Of a DNA stretch of 64,000 nt, positions 33,993 through 47,559 are shown in pieces (position 1 is the first letter of the stretch; each line of letters opens with the position of its first letter). The stretch spans positions 25,585,730 to 25,649,729 of the forward strand of contig OY997592.1 in the NCBI GenBank assembly GCA_963921825.1. Reading direction: 5' to 3'. Made by a program: the position numbers and the translations under genes. Source of the stretch: Erodium maritimum (taxonomy: Eukaryota > Streptophyta > Magnoliopsida > Geraniales > Geraniaceae). The notes under the pieces were generated by a model, which worked only from the letters and a program-made list of their open reading frames with translations, made no database searches and had not been told where the DNA came from.

Positions 33993-34430
33993 TCTCTACA
34001 GACGGATTACTATAATCAAAAAGCTAAATAACCAAACGAACAAGATTGAATCAAAACCCTAAACACCAAAAATTGTAACTCACCAACAATGAACTATTTG
34101 AAATTCACTTCGAAATCACGCAGAAGACGAAAATCAAGGCAATGGAAGCTCAAAAGATCAGATTCCGAAATGTTCGTTTCGCTAAAAACTCGATTCTACA
34201 AGTCTTTTGGTGAGCACGAAACGTTTATGCGCGAACGGGTAGATAAAATTACGTTTATACCCCCGAACCATAGCAAATCAGTTAAAATGAATCCCACGCG
34301 CGACTTATTTACGACGCGTGCCACTGATGACGCGTTCAAATCTGCGCCATCGCGAAATTCACATCGGACGACCATCACGCAGTGCGCAGGTTCGCACCAA
34401 ATCAGGTGGTTCGCACCTGATTGCTCTCCT
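33993..34430 (-). promoter_or_regulatory. Upstream region of the Ulp1-like gene
   Basis: No gene and no words are seen. The tract is CpG-containing (ACGCGT, GCGCGAAC), which suits a leader or promoter for the minus-strand gene; a clear TATA box is not evident. The open frames here are short and unsupported. This marks the right edge of the word-rich block. Confidence 0.35.
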
Positions 34431-34442
34431 ATATATATATAT

Positions 34443-34804
34443 AGGGTTGGTATCAAATACAAACCACCCCTTATTGTGCAAACTACGAACTCACCAGGTG
34501 CTGACACGTGGGCGCGCGCGCTGCTGGTGTGCGCACACAGTGCTGACACGTGGCGCGCATAGTGCTAATAGTTTGGGCGCACAGTGCTAATAGTTTGGCA
34601 CTGTGCAAAATTATTAGCACCGTGCGCGCCAAACTATTTGCACCGTGCGCGCGCGTGGTCAATACGCTCACGCGCGCGGGCAGAGGCGCGCGCGAATCTG
34701 CCACGTGTCAGCATCGCGCGCGCTCTGCTGACGTCACTTTGACCGCATCCTGCGGCTTAGATTGGTTCGTAGTTTGCACAATAAGGATGGTTTTTACTGG
34801 ATAG

Positions 34805-34811
<7 letters not shown>
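34443..34811. mobile_element. Foldback MITE with GC-rich arms
   Basis: The left terminus (34443-34490, AGGGTTGGTATCAAATAC...) and right terminus (34765-34811) are imperfect inverted repeats of about 48 bp that share CTTATTGTGCAAACTACGAAC. TATATA sequence adjoins both ends. The inner 270 bp is rich in GCGCGC, contains three copies of a GACACGTGG-type box and GTGCTAATAGTTTGG repeated, and is itself close to an inverted repeat. No coding capacity. Superfamily unassigned. Confidence 0.75.

Positions 34812-34877
<66 letters not shown>
34812..34877. repeat. (TA)n microsatellite
   Basis: An unbroken TA run adjoins the right end of the MITE. Confidence 0.95.
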
Positions 34878-34879
<2 letters not shown>

Positions 34880-37800
34880 TGGAGACCTCACAAACTAGGG
34901 TTGATCGTAATTGACTATCTGACGATCAATTGGTCTAAGGAAGACCTTAGTGAGCATTTTCATCTGCTTTCATGAGTTTAGGGTTCTCGAGCGTGTAAGA
35001 CTAGCGTGTTGAGAAACTGAACAAAATGAAGCAAACTAAATGCCTATGAGCTCAAAATATATATTGTGATCAAACAAGCTTTGGATTTGTGCACTGATAA
35101 GTGATGATCACTACCTCTTGTTGAAGAAGAAAGACAATCCAAGATCGAAGTGCTTGCAGAGTGGAATCGAGCAAGGAGCTCGAGTTTAGGGGGAGTCCTT
35201 GTATTAGGTTTGTCACTTTTTAAAAATAGTATAGGGTTGATCTGGATTATCTAAGAACTTGTGTAATGATTGTTTACAAAAATGGGTGCCTCTAGATGTA
35301 TGTATGTTGTACCAAACTGGGTAACCAATTGCGTGTCTTTGTGTGATTGTCTATATTTATTGTTCTTCCATTCAGATTCAAAAATAGTATGTCAATCATC
35401 ATGTCATAAATTTCTAATTGACATTATACGAATACATTTGATCAGAATTACAATTGGTATCCGAGCAGGTCACCCAATTCAAGAGGTGAGATCTAGAAGG
35501 TTAATAATTCTAAACGTGTAAAAATGGAAGGATCTAAAATGAGTGCATTCTTGAAATTTCTAGACATCAAAACTTGGAAGGCTATTATTCATGGTTGGAC
35601 ACCACCACAGATAGCTGTTATAGGAACATGTATTGGTACACTCAAACCTGAGAAGGATTGGAGCGCAGCTGAAGATGATGCAGCACTTAGGAATTCACGC
35701 GCTCTTAATGCAATTTTCAATGGGGTTGACCAGAACGTCTTTAAACTCATCAACACTTGCATTACAACTAAAGGGGCTTGGGAGATAGTAGCCACAACCT
35801 ATGAAGGGACTACCAAAATTAAAGATCAAAGATTTCAATATCAGAGTACAAACTTTGAGACATTGTTAATGAGAGATGATAAGACAATTACTAACTTCCA
35901 TGTTCGAATAAGAGACATAGCAAATGAATCACACTCTCTAGGTAAGCCTATGTCTTATGAAGATCTGGTTAGAAAAACTCTACTAGCATTGAATTCAAAG
36001 TTCAAAATGAAATTAACTGCAATAAAGGAAATGCATGACCTAAGCACTCTGAGATATGATGAACTCATGGGTTCTATCATGACGTTTGAGTTGTCTATTC
36101 AAGGACATGAATCTCGCAACAAAGGAATTGCTCTAAAAATATCTTAACAACGTTTCAACAAACTGAACCACTCAGACTCTGAAGAAGAGATGGAGGAGAG
36201 TGTTGCCCTGATAGTTAGAAGGATGATGAAACGCTTCAATAAGATGTATGGACGGAACAATCGTTAAGATGTCAATCAAGGTGTTTCTGACAACTCAGCA
36301 TAGAAACCATGCGTGAAGTATACAGAACGTATTGACAAAGGGAAGGAAGTCTAGTGCCACGAATGCGAAGGTTATGGACACATCAGACAAGAATGTCCAA
36401 ACTTTCTAAAGAAGCAAAAGAAGGGCTTCAATGCTTCCATGTTTGATGAGGACCATGAATCTAGTGACAATGAAAAAGTAAATAATTTTATTGCATTTAA
36501 CAATAATGATGTTGGTGCGAATATGTCAACAAGAGAAGATAGAGATGAAAGGGACTCTCAAGAGTCATTGTCAAATGAAACTATAAGCAGAGCATATTAT
36601 CAAATGTTCACAAACTGGGTGGAAGAATCCAAGATTTTGGAAACACAAGCAGATTAGATAAGAGCTCTGAAAGAAGAGAATGTTGAGTTGACAAATGAGG
36701 TTACATCTCTTAAAGAAGAAGTATGCATGCTTAACTTGGAAATTGCTAGAATCACCAAGAATGTTAAGATGGTGAATTCAAGTACTGACACCTTGGACAC
36801 TCTTCTGACAATGGGCTAGGCAGCTAAAGATGTAACTAGACTCAGTTACTCTGATGAAGCCTCAACATCTCACAAAATGTTTGTTCCTCAGAAAGAGTCA
36901 TCCATTAATGTTCAAACTCAATCAATCTTAAAAGTGTATGGGGTACATTTGTCACGCCCCAATTTCAGTAAACCGAACTCGGGACGCAAACATTTAAAAT
37001 AAGAAAACACTTTGAAACCCTTTCCATTAAAACACTTTACAATACAAGTTTAGTTCAACAAAATGATAATTACAACTCAAAATGAAACGTCCCACAAGCG
37101 GACAAAAAGCGAGGTATCCGTCGCTAGACTAAAAAGTAACCCAGACTCCCGCCCCTAGCCCTTCGGAAGCTCACCTAGTCCGACCTGCGACAAGTACCTG
37201 TAGGAAAAGCAGCTAGGGGTGAGCGTTCGCTCACCACCACGGATAACATACTGACTACGGCATAATTAGCAGACAATGCCGGTAACACCAACAACCAACT
37301 CAACACCGGGGATCACTATCCCCAAACTCAAGTAACTTAACTGACACCCAACCCGTTACTTCCTCAACAGACTCAACACTTGGACTCGTAATGTAGACCC
37401 ATCACAACGATCACGACCTCTTCCAAGGACTCAACAGACCACCACACAACACCCAAAATCACCAAGGATCGCACACCAAACAAGATCACAAAGGATCGCA
37501 CACCAAACAAGATCACAAAGGATCGTATACCAGCTGCTCAGTACCCTCCCTAAATCACGCGCTTTGCCGAACCACTCAGGCCAGGCGGTCGACCTGTCTT
37601 AGTAACCTCTCTCGCTCACGCACTTTGCCGAACCACTTAGGCCAGGCAGTCGACCTGTCTCACTCACGCGCTTTGCCGAACCACTCAGGCCAGGCGGTCG
37701 ACCTATCTCACTAACGCGCTTTGCCGAACCACTCAGGCCAGGCGGTCGACCTGTCTCACTAACCTCACTCACTCACGCGCTTCCCCGACACAAAGTCGGG

Positions 37801-40800
37801 CCAGGCAGTCGACCTGTCTCAATAACCTCTCTCACTCAGGTAACCACAATCACAATCACAAGCGAGTTCAACAACCAGCAACAACACAGGTTCAACACTC
37901 TACAGGCACTCATGGCCACACAAGACACCAACAGTGAAACACGGACTCAACAGCCCCACAGGCGCTCACGGCCTCCCCAGGACACACCAACAGTAGAACA
38001 CGGACTCAACAGCCCCACAGGCACTCATGGCCACCCAAACTCAACGATAAACCACGCTTGCAACTTACCGAGACTCTAACTCGTAAACCAGTTAAAGAAT
38101 GCTTGCAACCCCCCGAGACTCTAACTCGGTCAGGCCAGCCAAAGACACCAATCTTAGTACACGGACTCTCAAGGCCACCCAAACTCGACAATAAATAACA
38201 TGGGCTCTCAAGGCCACCCAAACTCAACAATAAATAGCACGGGCTTTCAAGGCCACCCAAACTCGACAATAAATAACACGGGCTCTCAAGGCCACCCAAA
38301 CTCGACAATAAATAACACGGGCTCTCAAGGCCACCCAAACTCAACAATAAATAACACGGGCTCTCAAGGCCACCCAAACTCGACAATAAATAACGCACAA
38401 CAACCTCCGACATAATCGATGCCTCCAACAGTCCTAAGATCACTAGTTTCACAAACAACCTCCGGGCATGGTCATATGCCTCCAGTAATTCAAGTAACGC
38501 TAAGTTCTCTGCTCCTACGACACTACTAAGTGTCACATGCCTTTCCAATAATTACTAAGTTCCCGTAACATGCTTTTCTAATATTCGATAACCTAAATAA
38601 CCCACGACACCCCGGTGTCACATGCAATTCTACAGTTAACTTTCCCTAGTCAGGGCCGAGATCCGGCTACTTTTCCCTACCTCAAGGCGAAGAACACCCG
38701 CTACGTTTCCTAGCTGCTGACGTTCTGGCTCGCTACCTCCGGGCTTCACTTCGATCGAAGACTGACGCTAAAGATAACACGAAAGCCATAGTTAGAGGCG
38801 GTTCCCATGTGAATTTAAAGGTCACGATTAATCCAATTTAAAACCGACAGTTGTCCTTTAAACTCGAGCGGGAGAAAAGCGGGGTCACGGCGAATCGGGT
38901 TTGAGTACCCGAGCACCGAAACCGGTGCATGTTTCCGAGGCACGGTCCCAATACACGAATCCCGAGGTTCGATTCAGCGGTCCGCTTTTGTTCCTTTCTA
39001 AACCCAATTAGCAGTCCATTTTAACCAGAGTTCCAGATTCGTTCAACTGCTCAAATTCCGTTTTAAATCGACTGATTTTACTTCCCTTTTATTTTCAAAT
39101 CTGATTTTATTTTAAAACTATTTTCAAATTAGAAGTGTTTCTGTTTCAACCCTCCAAAATCGTCTTAAAAACCAACCTGAAATCAATTCCTTTTCAAATT
39201 AAGTCATTTTCCAATTTAAATCCTTTTTAAACAAAACTGATTTTTCGTTTTAGGGTTCTTTTCTTTTCAACTTCAGAAGTTCGATTTCCATCCAAAACAG
39301 ATCTCAAAACCCTAACTGTTTCAAAACAACTTCCTTTTCATTTTCCCTTTTACATCTCGAAAATTCGAGTCCAGATCAACAAGACTGTTCCAATAAAGAC
39401 CAGATCCAAAGCAGTTCGGAAAAAGAAAGAAGAGGGGAAAAAGGTTCGGTTTTTCGAACCGACCGGCCGCCGGCGAGGGCAGCGTCGGTCGGGGCCTCAC
39501 CGTAGGAAAGAGGACGGTGGTGGGCTCGAGGTTGCAGTCGTGGAAGGAGCACGGCGAGCTCTTCGGCTCTGGGAGTGGACGGCGACGACGGCTAAACGGA
39601 GAAGAAGGGGAGGAGCTCGGGACGGTCGTGTCCCAGGCGAGCTTGTCTCGCCGGAGATCTGGAGAGGCAGGTCGGGTCTCGGTGAGGAAGAGGGAGGTGG
39701 GAGACGAGCTGTGAGGGGGAGGAGGGACGGTGGCGATGAGACTGGACGGAGATGAGGGAAGGGAGACGGCCGGAGAGGAGGCGGGAGGTCGGTGCTGGTG
39801 TGGTCGGGATCGGAGAACTGAGAGGGAGACCGGAGAAGGAGAGGAGATCGGGAGTGAGGGGCTGCGCGAGATGGGGGCAAGAGAAGAGTGGGTCAAAACC
39901 CTAAAAACTGACCTTATATAGTTCGGACTTGGGCCGGGTCTACGGTTTGGGCCGGGTCTGCTGGTCGGGTCCGGTCCGACCCTTTTTTTTTTGAAGCGGT
40001 CTTCACAATCTACCACCCTTAAAAGAATTTCGTCCGCGAAATTTAGAACAACGCCACAATATGATACGATAAAATACGTACCCTGAAAGGTCTCGCGGTA
40101 GGTAGGGGATCCTGGTGTCCGGGATTCGGTAACTGCGTACACTCTTCCCTCCGACTCCTGCTGCCTTTGACCCGGCGCACTGGCTGCTGGATACCCATAG
40201 CTCTGCTGCTGTCTCGGAGCCGACACGCTCGTGGATGGCCGTGAGAATCTCAACTGCTGGCTCTGACGAGGGCGACCTCTGGGCGACTGCCCGGTATACG
40301 ACTGTTGCGGCCGCTGCGCTGACGTTGCCAAAATCGGCTCGGGGCACCTTGCAACAGCGTGCCCAACCCGGTTGCACTAGAAACACCTCCTATCGTCGGC
40401 CCTCGGCTCCGTGCCCTGGCCTGTCCAGCTGGTCGCTGGTAGCACCACGGGCCCTCCTCCCATCGGACACTCTCGATAAAAGTGGTCTCGCTGCCCACAT
40501 GTAAAACATGTCGTCCCCCACTCTGAGGCGGCTGGCCCCACTGATGCTACCGACCCCATCTGTCTCGGTCCACCCTACTGAGCATGTGGTCGAAAGAACC
40601 CCGTGGTCCTCTACCTCCGCGATTCTCGTGAGTCGGACGGCCCTGTAACGCTGGTCGGCCGCTGTCGAACCTCGCGGGTTCTGGCCGCATCTTGGATCCC
40701 CTGCTCCACCGTCGCTGCGGTGTCCACGAGATTTGTGTACTTCCGTAGTCTCAAGGCGAGAACCTGGTTCCGAATCCCCAGCCTCAGTCCTCCCTGGAAC

Positions 40801-43800
40801 CGTAGGCAACGGTTCTTCTCTGTCATCACCATCTCCGGCGCGAATCTGGCCAAGGCCGTGAATCTGGCTTCGTACTCAGCCACCGTCAACTCCTCCTGCT
40901 CCAGATCCAGAAACTGTCGATGTCGCTCCAACCGAGCCGACTCGGGAAAGTACTGTTCCAGAAAGACCGCCTGGAAGATGCTGTAGTCATAACCGACCAT
41001 GTCCTTCACACGCCCCCACCAGTGGTAGGCGCTGTCTCTCAGCTGATGGGCCGCGAAGGACACCCTGCGACGGCCATCATCGATACCTGATGTATCCAGG
41101 TCTCGCGTGACCTGCTCTAGCCACCTCTCGGCTCGGTCGGGGTTCGGGTCCCCGACAAATGTAGGTATCCCGAGCTTCAGGAAGTCTAGTAGTGCTCGGG
41201 ATGTGTGATCCTCTGTCTGACCGGGCCTCACTGGGACCGCGGCTACCTCTAGGGCTGGTGAAGCCGACTCTCGGCTGGCAATGACCGCCACTAAACTCTG
41301 GACTTTCCTGGTCAACTCATTCAGGGTAGTCATGACGGGTGGGTCTGCGACTGGCGGGACGCTGGGCGTGCCCGTAGAAGGTCCCGCATCGCTCCTCCTG
41401 TCCCCACCGACAAGAGTACCCCGCGCCTCAGCGTACTCGGCGGGCTCAACGGTGGGCACCCGTCCTGGTGTCCCCGCTGACCGTCCCCGCCTGCCTCGCG
41501 AGGGCGATCGTCCCCGTGCCACTGCTGCTCTTCCTCGTCTGCCACGAGCCATCAACAGGTATCCTCTGCACGGATACACGCAAACGTTCAGTTTGCGAAC
41601 TCAAATAAGGACAACCAGCTCGAATACACTAACGTTCCCACGGTCTACGTCTACCCCAACGTACTTGTTACTAAACGCCACACCGTTCACGCTAACCATA
41701 CTTTAATTGTAATAACACGTAGGCGGAACCTCAAATTTAACCACACAAACGTCCAACAAGCCCTCATCCAGTCCTTTATGCACTTACTTATAACTTTCCG
41801 CAACCAAACAAGTGTTCGCTACTCGTCCCTTGCGGGAAAGTAGCAAGGGGATGAGCGTGATGCTCACCTCCACGGACACCCGTTCGATTATGGCATACTA
41901 GTAACGCACCAAAGACTTACCACTCTAGCCAAGGAAAACCACCAACACAAAACTGAAGCCAAAAGTCACACTGCTCACGCCGTTAATGCCTTAATTATCA
42001 TAGTACGTAAGCGAAAAACTCAACAACAACCCAACCGTGCACCAGGCCTACGGCCTCTACAACCCACAACCGCGAACCCAAACGCACAAAGAAACAAAAC
42101 CACCAAAGAAGAACGAAGACGGCTCACTGGACCAGGCCGGTGCACGACCCCTGCCGTGCCACTCTCCGGGCCGGTAACCAAAACCTGTCGGGCCACACGC
42201 CGGGCCGGCAACCAGCTCCCGGCGTGCCACGTTCCGGGACGGCAGCTAGCTCCTACCGTGCCCCGTTCCGGGCCGGCAGCCGGCTCCCGCCGTGCCCCGT
42301 TCCGGGCCGGCAAGGAAGTCCTGCCAATCTACCTACCGGGTCAAACCAGTGGCTCTAAGCTCCCAGCGATGACGATTTCGCCCTACTTACACCAGTTGTG
42401 TCTACCCTAGGGTACTCGTAATTTTCCCGGCTAAAAGCGACCCGTACACTAGTACGTCGCAGACAACGACCACCAAACACATAACACGTACCACAAAACC
42501 CGACTAAACCACGAACAAGCCAAACTGGCCAAACACTCATAACAACAACAACGACGACACCCGCCCACCGGGCCAACCCAAGTCAAACAACGCCCACCGG
42601 GCCAACCAAAACTCCACAACACGCCCACCGGGCCAATCAACAACAATCACAATACGCCCACAGAGCCAATCAAAGTCAAACACAAACGCCCCCGGCGTCA
42701 AACAACATCAAAACACGCCCACCGGGCCAACCAATTCTAAAACTTTCCCATTTTTACTTTAAAACCGCAGACTTGACATCACGCAGTCACAACCCGGTCC
42801 AGGCGTCCCCGAACTACGTTGTACCAACTTGATGTCAGCACTGTCACGTTCGACTACAGGAGCGCTCCTAAGTCGACCCGCGACAGCTTAAAAATGTTTC
42901 CAGCAGCAACCACAATCAGCAAGCCAACAATAAAAACACTGCACATAAACACAAACTCAACCAGGACTCATAACACTATGGTCCTACACTGACTCGACCC
43001 TCCCCACCTAATTGACGGACAGTCCGAGGTGTGAAACCTCGAGCTCTGATACAAAGTTGTCACGCCCCAATTTCAGTAAACCGAACTCGGGACGCGAACG
43101 TTTAAAATAAGAAAACACTTTGAAACCCTTTCCATTAAAACACTTTACAATACCAGTTTAGTTCAACAAAATGATAATTACAACTCAAAATAAAACGTCC
43201 CACAAGCGGACAAAAAGCGAGGTATCCGTCGCTAGACTAAAAAGTAACCCGGACTCCCGCCCCTAGCTCTTCAAGCTTCGGAAGCTCACCTAGTCCGACC
43301 TGCGACAAGTACCTGTAGGAAAAGCAACTAGGGGTGAGCGTTCGCTCACCACCACGGATAACATACTGACTACGGCATAATTAGCAGACAATGCCGGTAA
43401 CACCAACAACCAACTCAACACCGGGGATCACTATCCCCAAACTCAAGTAACTTAACTGACACCCAACCCGTTACTTCCTCAACAGACTCAACACTTGGAC
43501 TCGTAATGTAGACCCATCACAACGATCACGACCTCTTCCAAGGACTCAATAGACCACCACACAACACCCAAAATCACCAAGGATCGCACACCAAACAAGA
43601 TCACAAAGGATCGCACACCAAAAAAGATCACAAAGAATCGCATACCAGCTGCTCAGTACCCTCCCTCAATCACGCGCTTTGCCGAACCACTCAGGCCAGG
43701 CCGTCGACCTGTCTCATTAACCTATCTCGCTCACGCGCTTTGCCGAACGACTCAGGCCAGGCGGTCGACCTGTCTCACTCACGCGTTTTGTCGAACCACT

Positions 43801-46395
43801 CAGGCCAGGCGGTCGACCTGTCTCACTAACGCGCTTTGCCGAACCACTCAGGCCAGGCGGTCGACCTGTCTCACTAACCTCACTCACTCACGCGCTTCCC
43901 CGACACAAAGTCGGGCCAGGCGGTCGACCTGTCTCAGTAACCTCTCTCACTCAGGTAACCACAATCACAATCACAAGCGAGTTCAACAACCAGCAACAAC
44001 ACAGGTTCAACACTCCACAGGCACTCATGGCCACACAAGACACCAACAGTGAAACACGGACTCAACAGTCCCACAGGCGCTCACGGCCTCCCCAGGACAC
44101 ACCAACAGTAGAACACGGACTCAACAGCCCCACAGGCACTCATGGCCACCCAAACTCAACGATAAACCACGCTTGCAACTTACCGAGACTCTAACTCGTA
44201 AGCCAGTTAAAGAATGCTTGCAACCCCCCGAGACTCTAACTCGGTCAGGCTAGCCAAAGACACCAATCTTAGTACACGGACTCTCAAGGCCACCCAAACT
44301 CGACAATAAATAACACGGGCTCTCAAGGCCACCCAAACTCAACAATAAATAGCACTGGCTCAAAAGGCCACCCAAACTCGACAATAAATAACACGGGCTC
44401 TCAAGGCCACCCAAACTCGACAATAAATAACACAGGCTCTCAAGGTTACCCAAACTCAACAATAAATAACACGGGCTCTCAAGGCCACCCAAACTCGACA
44501 ATAAATAACGCACAACAACCTCCGACATAATCGATGCCTCCAACAGTCCTAAGATCACTAGTTTCACAAACAACCTCCGGGCATGGTCATATGCCTCCAG
44601 TAATTCAAGTAACGCTAAGTCCTCTGCTCTTACGACACTACTAAGTGTCACATGCCTTTCCAATAATTGCTAAGTTCCCGTAACATGCTTTTCTAATATT
44701 CGATAACCTAAATAACCCACGACACCCCGGTGTCACATGCAATTCTACAGTTAACTTTCCCTAGTCAGGGCCGAGATCCGGCTACTTTTCCCTACCTCAA
44801 GGCGAAGAACACCCGCTACGTTTCCTAGCTGCTGACGTTCTGGCTTGCTACCTCCGGGCTTCACTTCGATCGAAGTCGAACGCTAAAGATAACACGAAAA
44901 CCATAGATAGAGGGGTTGCGCGAGATGGGGGCAAGAGAAGAGTGGGTCAAAACCCTAAAAACTGACCTTATATAGTTCGGACTTGGGCCGGGTCTGCGGT
45001 TTGGGCCGGGTCTGCTGGTCGGGTCCGGTCCGACCTGGTCCGACCCTTTTTTTTTTGAAGTGGTCTTCACAACATCAAAATGTCAGTCAACATGTTCCTA
45101 AACATTCAGCACAACATGAATTAGGACATTCAAGCAATGAACTGAACTTGTACTGCTCTCTTGCACTCAAGCTACCATATTCCTTACAAATAATACCAAG
45201 AGTAGCCAGAAAGTGTGTCATTACTATGGGAAAAGAGGACATATTAGGCCTTACTAATATCTATTGCATGGATCATCTCAGATCCATCGGAGGTACTAGA
45301 GTCAACTATAAATGGAAGGTGAAAAGTAATAATTACCATGGAAACATTGCCTATACCACACTCACTTCATCAACCAAACAAGTTTGGTATTTTTATAGTG
45401 GTTCCTCTCGACACATGACCGGGAATCGTGAGTGTCTAAAGGAGATTCGTCTGTGTGTTGTTGGACATGTTACCTTTGGGACGGAGTCAAAGCTTAAGTA
45501 GTTGGGAAAGGTCAATTAAGATTTCTTGGAATAAACTACCTGACTAAAGCCTTGTTAGTTTATGGCCTCACTACAAACTAGTTTAGTATAAGTCAAATTT
45601 GTGACTTAGATCTAACAGTTGAGTTCAACAGTAGTAAGTGTTTAGTTAAGGAGGAGAAATCGACTACGCTTATGATTGGAAATCGTTCTAAAGACAATTG
45701 CTACACTTGGACACCATATGAAGAATCAACATGTCTGCTGACAAAGGGATAAGAAGCTAAAATGTGGCATAAAAGATTGGGTCATATAAACCTAAGGAAC
45801 ATGCAAAGAATAATTGTTGAAGAAACAGTTAGAGGTGTTCCAAACCTCAAAATACAAGAAGAAAAGATCTATGGAGATCGTCAAAATAGGAAACATGTGA
45901 AGAAGTCACACAAGAAAGTTCAAAGTCTCACTACCTCTAGAGTATTGGAGTAGTTGCATATTGACATTATGGGGCCAATGCAAAAAGAAATCTTGGGTGG
46001 CAAGAAGTATGTGATGGTACGGGTTGATGATTTCTCAAGATACACATGGGTAGAATTTATCCATGACAAATCAGACACATTTAATGTGTTCAAAGCTCAC
46101 TGCAACAAAGTGCAACGTGAGAAAGAAGAGAAGATTGGGAAAATAATGCGAGTTCAGAGTGATCATGGCAAGGAGTTTGAGAACTCTAGCTTTGCTAAAT
46201 CTTGTGATCGGGAAGGAATCTCTCATGAATTTTCTGCTCCATCACTCCACAACAAAATGAAATAATGGAAAGGAAGAATAGAACCTTGCAAGAGATGGCC
46301 AGAGTCATGATGCATGCCCAGAACATTCATGTACATTTCTGGGCAGAGGCGTTGAATACAGAGTGTCACATCCACAACATATATGTTTCACAAAA
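34878..46395 (+). mobile_element. Ty1/Copia retrotransposon remnant, broken, split by a Gypsy element
   Basis: The likely end of a 5' LTR lies at about 35452, followed by TGGTATCCGAGC (35455), a variant of the tRNA-Met primer site. Parts in order: UBN2-type gag (from 35524; about 207 residues open), a CCHC knuckle (near 36355-36405), a coiled-coil stretch, then beyond the inserted Gypsy element a second knuckle-like segment, a retropepsin-like segment (near 45390-45480), the GAG-pre-integrase segment (WHKRLGHINLRNMQ, near 45762) and integrase core segments (45954-46370). No reverse transcriptase, RNase H or 3' LTR is recognised. It carries many breaks and is clearly older than the Gypsy insertion at 36950-45071. 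Confidence 0.8.
36950..45071 (-). mobile_element. Ty3/Gypsy LTR retrotransposon, family A LTRs, broken
   Basis: LTRs at 36950-40007 (3') and 43058-45071 (5'), of unequal length but highly similar where they overlap. Near-matching target duplication: ACATT before and ACATC after. A tRNA-Met primer site variant (TGTATCAGAGCTC, minus strand, about 43043-43055) adjoins the 5' LTR, and a purine tract (AAGGGTGGTAGAT) adjoins the 3' LTR. Named parts on the minus strand: a gag domain (41579-40611, with HQLRDSAYHWWGRVK and EQYFPESARLERH), a CCHC knuckle (CFTCGQRDHFYRECP, near 40510), and the pol C-terminal end signature (LNFADEI). The leader holds CGCCCACCGGGCCAA and GCCGGCCCGG arrays (42150-42740). 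No reverse transcriptase is recognised: broken and non-autonomous. Inserted in the Copia remnant. Confidence 0.88.
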
Positions 46396-47400
46396 TAGAA
46401 GACGCAATCACGCGGTGTATTCTCTGTATCTATACTCTCTCTTTTGTGCATTAAATAGGTTCAACCAATCAACTCCCACCCACCAATTATTCTCTTTATC
46501 TCTATCTTGTGCATTTAAGACTATCTTTTGCATTTAAGGGGATCTTTTGTATTTAAGGGGTTCTAAGGCTATTTAAGGGGGTCGTAGGGTTTCATTTTTT
46601 TTCATTGTCCTCACCGCCTCCTATGTAGTATGCTAGGGGCTCCGATGGTTCTCCCACCTCCATCATATCCTCTTCCGGTCATTAGGATCTGAGGTATTCT
46701 TCTGATGTCCATGTCCCTACTAGTGATATCCAACATTCTCTCAAATAGTCTTGCTCGTGTATCACACTTGACAATCAACGTTCTACCTAAGAAATCCTTG
46801 TACAGAGGGTGCTCTAGTTTGGTGTGGCCAAACCTAGCATCGCTAGAGACCGGGAGATTATGGTCGTGAATACCGACATGGTTGTGACAATCAAAGTTTT
46901 GCCTAACCAGCTATTGGGATGGCCATGTCCAACTTGTTTTCAAAAAGTATCCCCTATAAGCCCCCAATCTCCTGAGGGGCACATTTTTGAGGTCTGCCCT
47001 TTTGTTTGTCTTTGTGTTCCATAGTTCTGGTTCAGGGAGCCAAATGATACAGTTCCTGAAAATGGTTACCGTGTCTTTCCGATGAGCCTAACGATAGGTC
47101 CTAAAGTAAGTCACTATTGCCGAGAAAGGTAATGGTGATCTTATTGCATTTTTTTCATTTAGATCAGAGACATTGATGAAAAAAGAGGAGAAATTGAAAG
47201 TTGAGATAAAATGATTGAAAGAGGAGCTTCCTCTCGTGAAAGTAGAAACAAATGTGTCCAACTGTAATGCCATAGTTGCTGAAAATATTGATTGCGAGCT
47301 TCCTCAAATGAAAGTAGAAACAAATGTCTCCAACTGCAATGTCACAGTTCCTGAGAATGGTGTTTCCTATTGTTTTTAGATTAATATGTGACTTACAATT
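46396..47400 (+). other. Unassigned tract, possible gene remnant with internal duplication
   Basis: After the Copia integrase segment the sequence changes character. 46480-46580 has repeated TTTAAGGGG units. A frame from 46824 reads LPNQLLGWPCPTCFQK and SPEGHIFEVCPF, vaguely like a CCHC/GRF-type zinc segment. 47222-47370 reads as a repeated peptide (VETNVSNCN twice), preceded by a Lys/Glu-rich stretch, ending in a stop. Stops separate these parts. I cannot name a family; a decayed gene fragment is the best guess. Confidence 0.25.
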
Positions 47401-47559
47401 TTTGTAGTATGTAAATCGTGTGGTGAAATTTATGGATTTTTGCGTATGTAAGTTCTGGATATTGTGGTTGAAGATTCTGGAAATAAAAGATTAACATTCG
47501 GGATATATGTATTGTGTATAAAAAATGTATATTTTATACATAAAGCATGCAGATGTTGG

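Noticed and set aside
34089-34804. Open frames over the MITE and Ulp1 upstream region
   Set aside because: Frames on both strands arise from GCGCGC content and the foldback structure.
38006-38548. Repetitive SLGGLESPCYLL-type frames (also 44250-44663, 54258-54621, 60492-60893)
   Set aside because: They are translations of the LTR minisatellite, whose unit length happens to keep a frame open.
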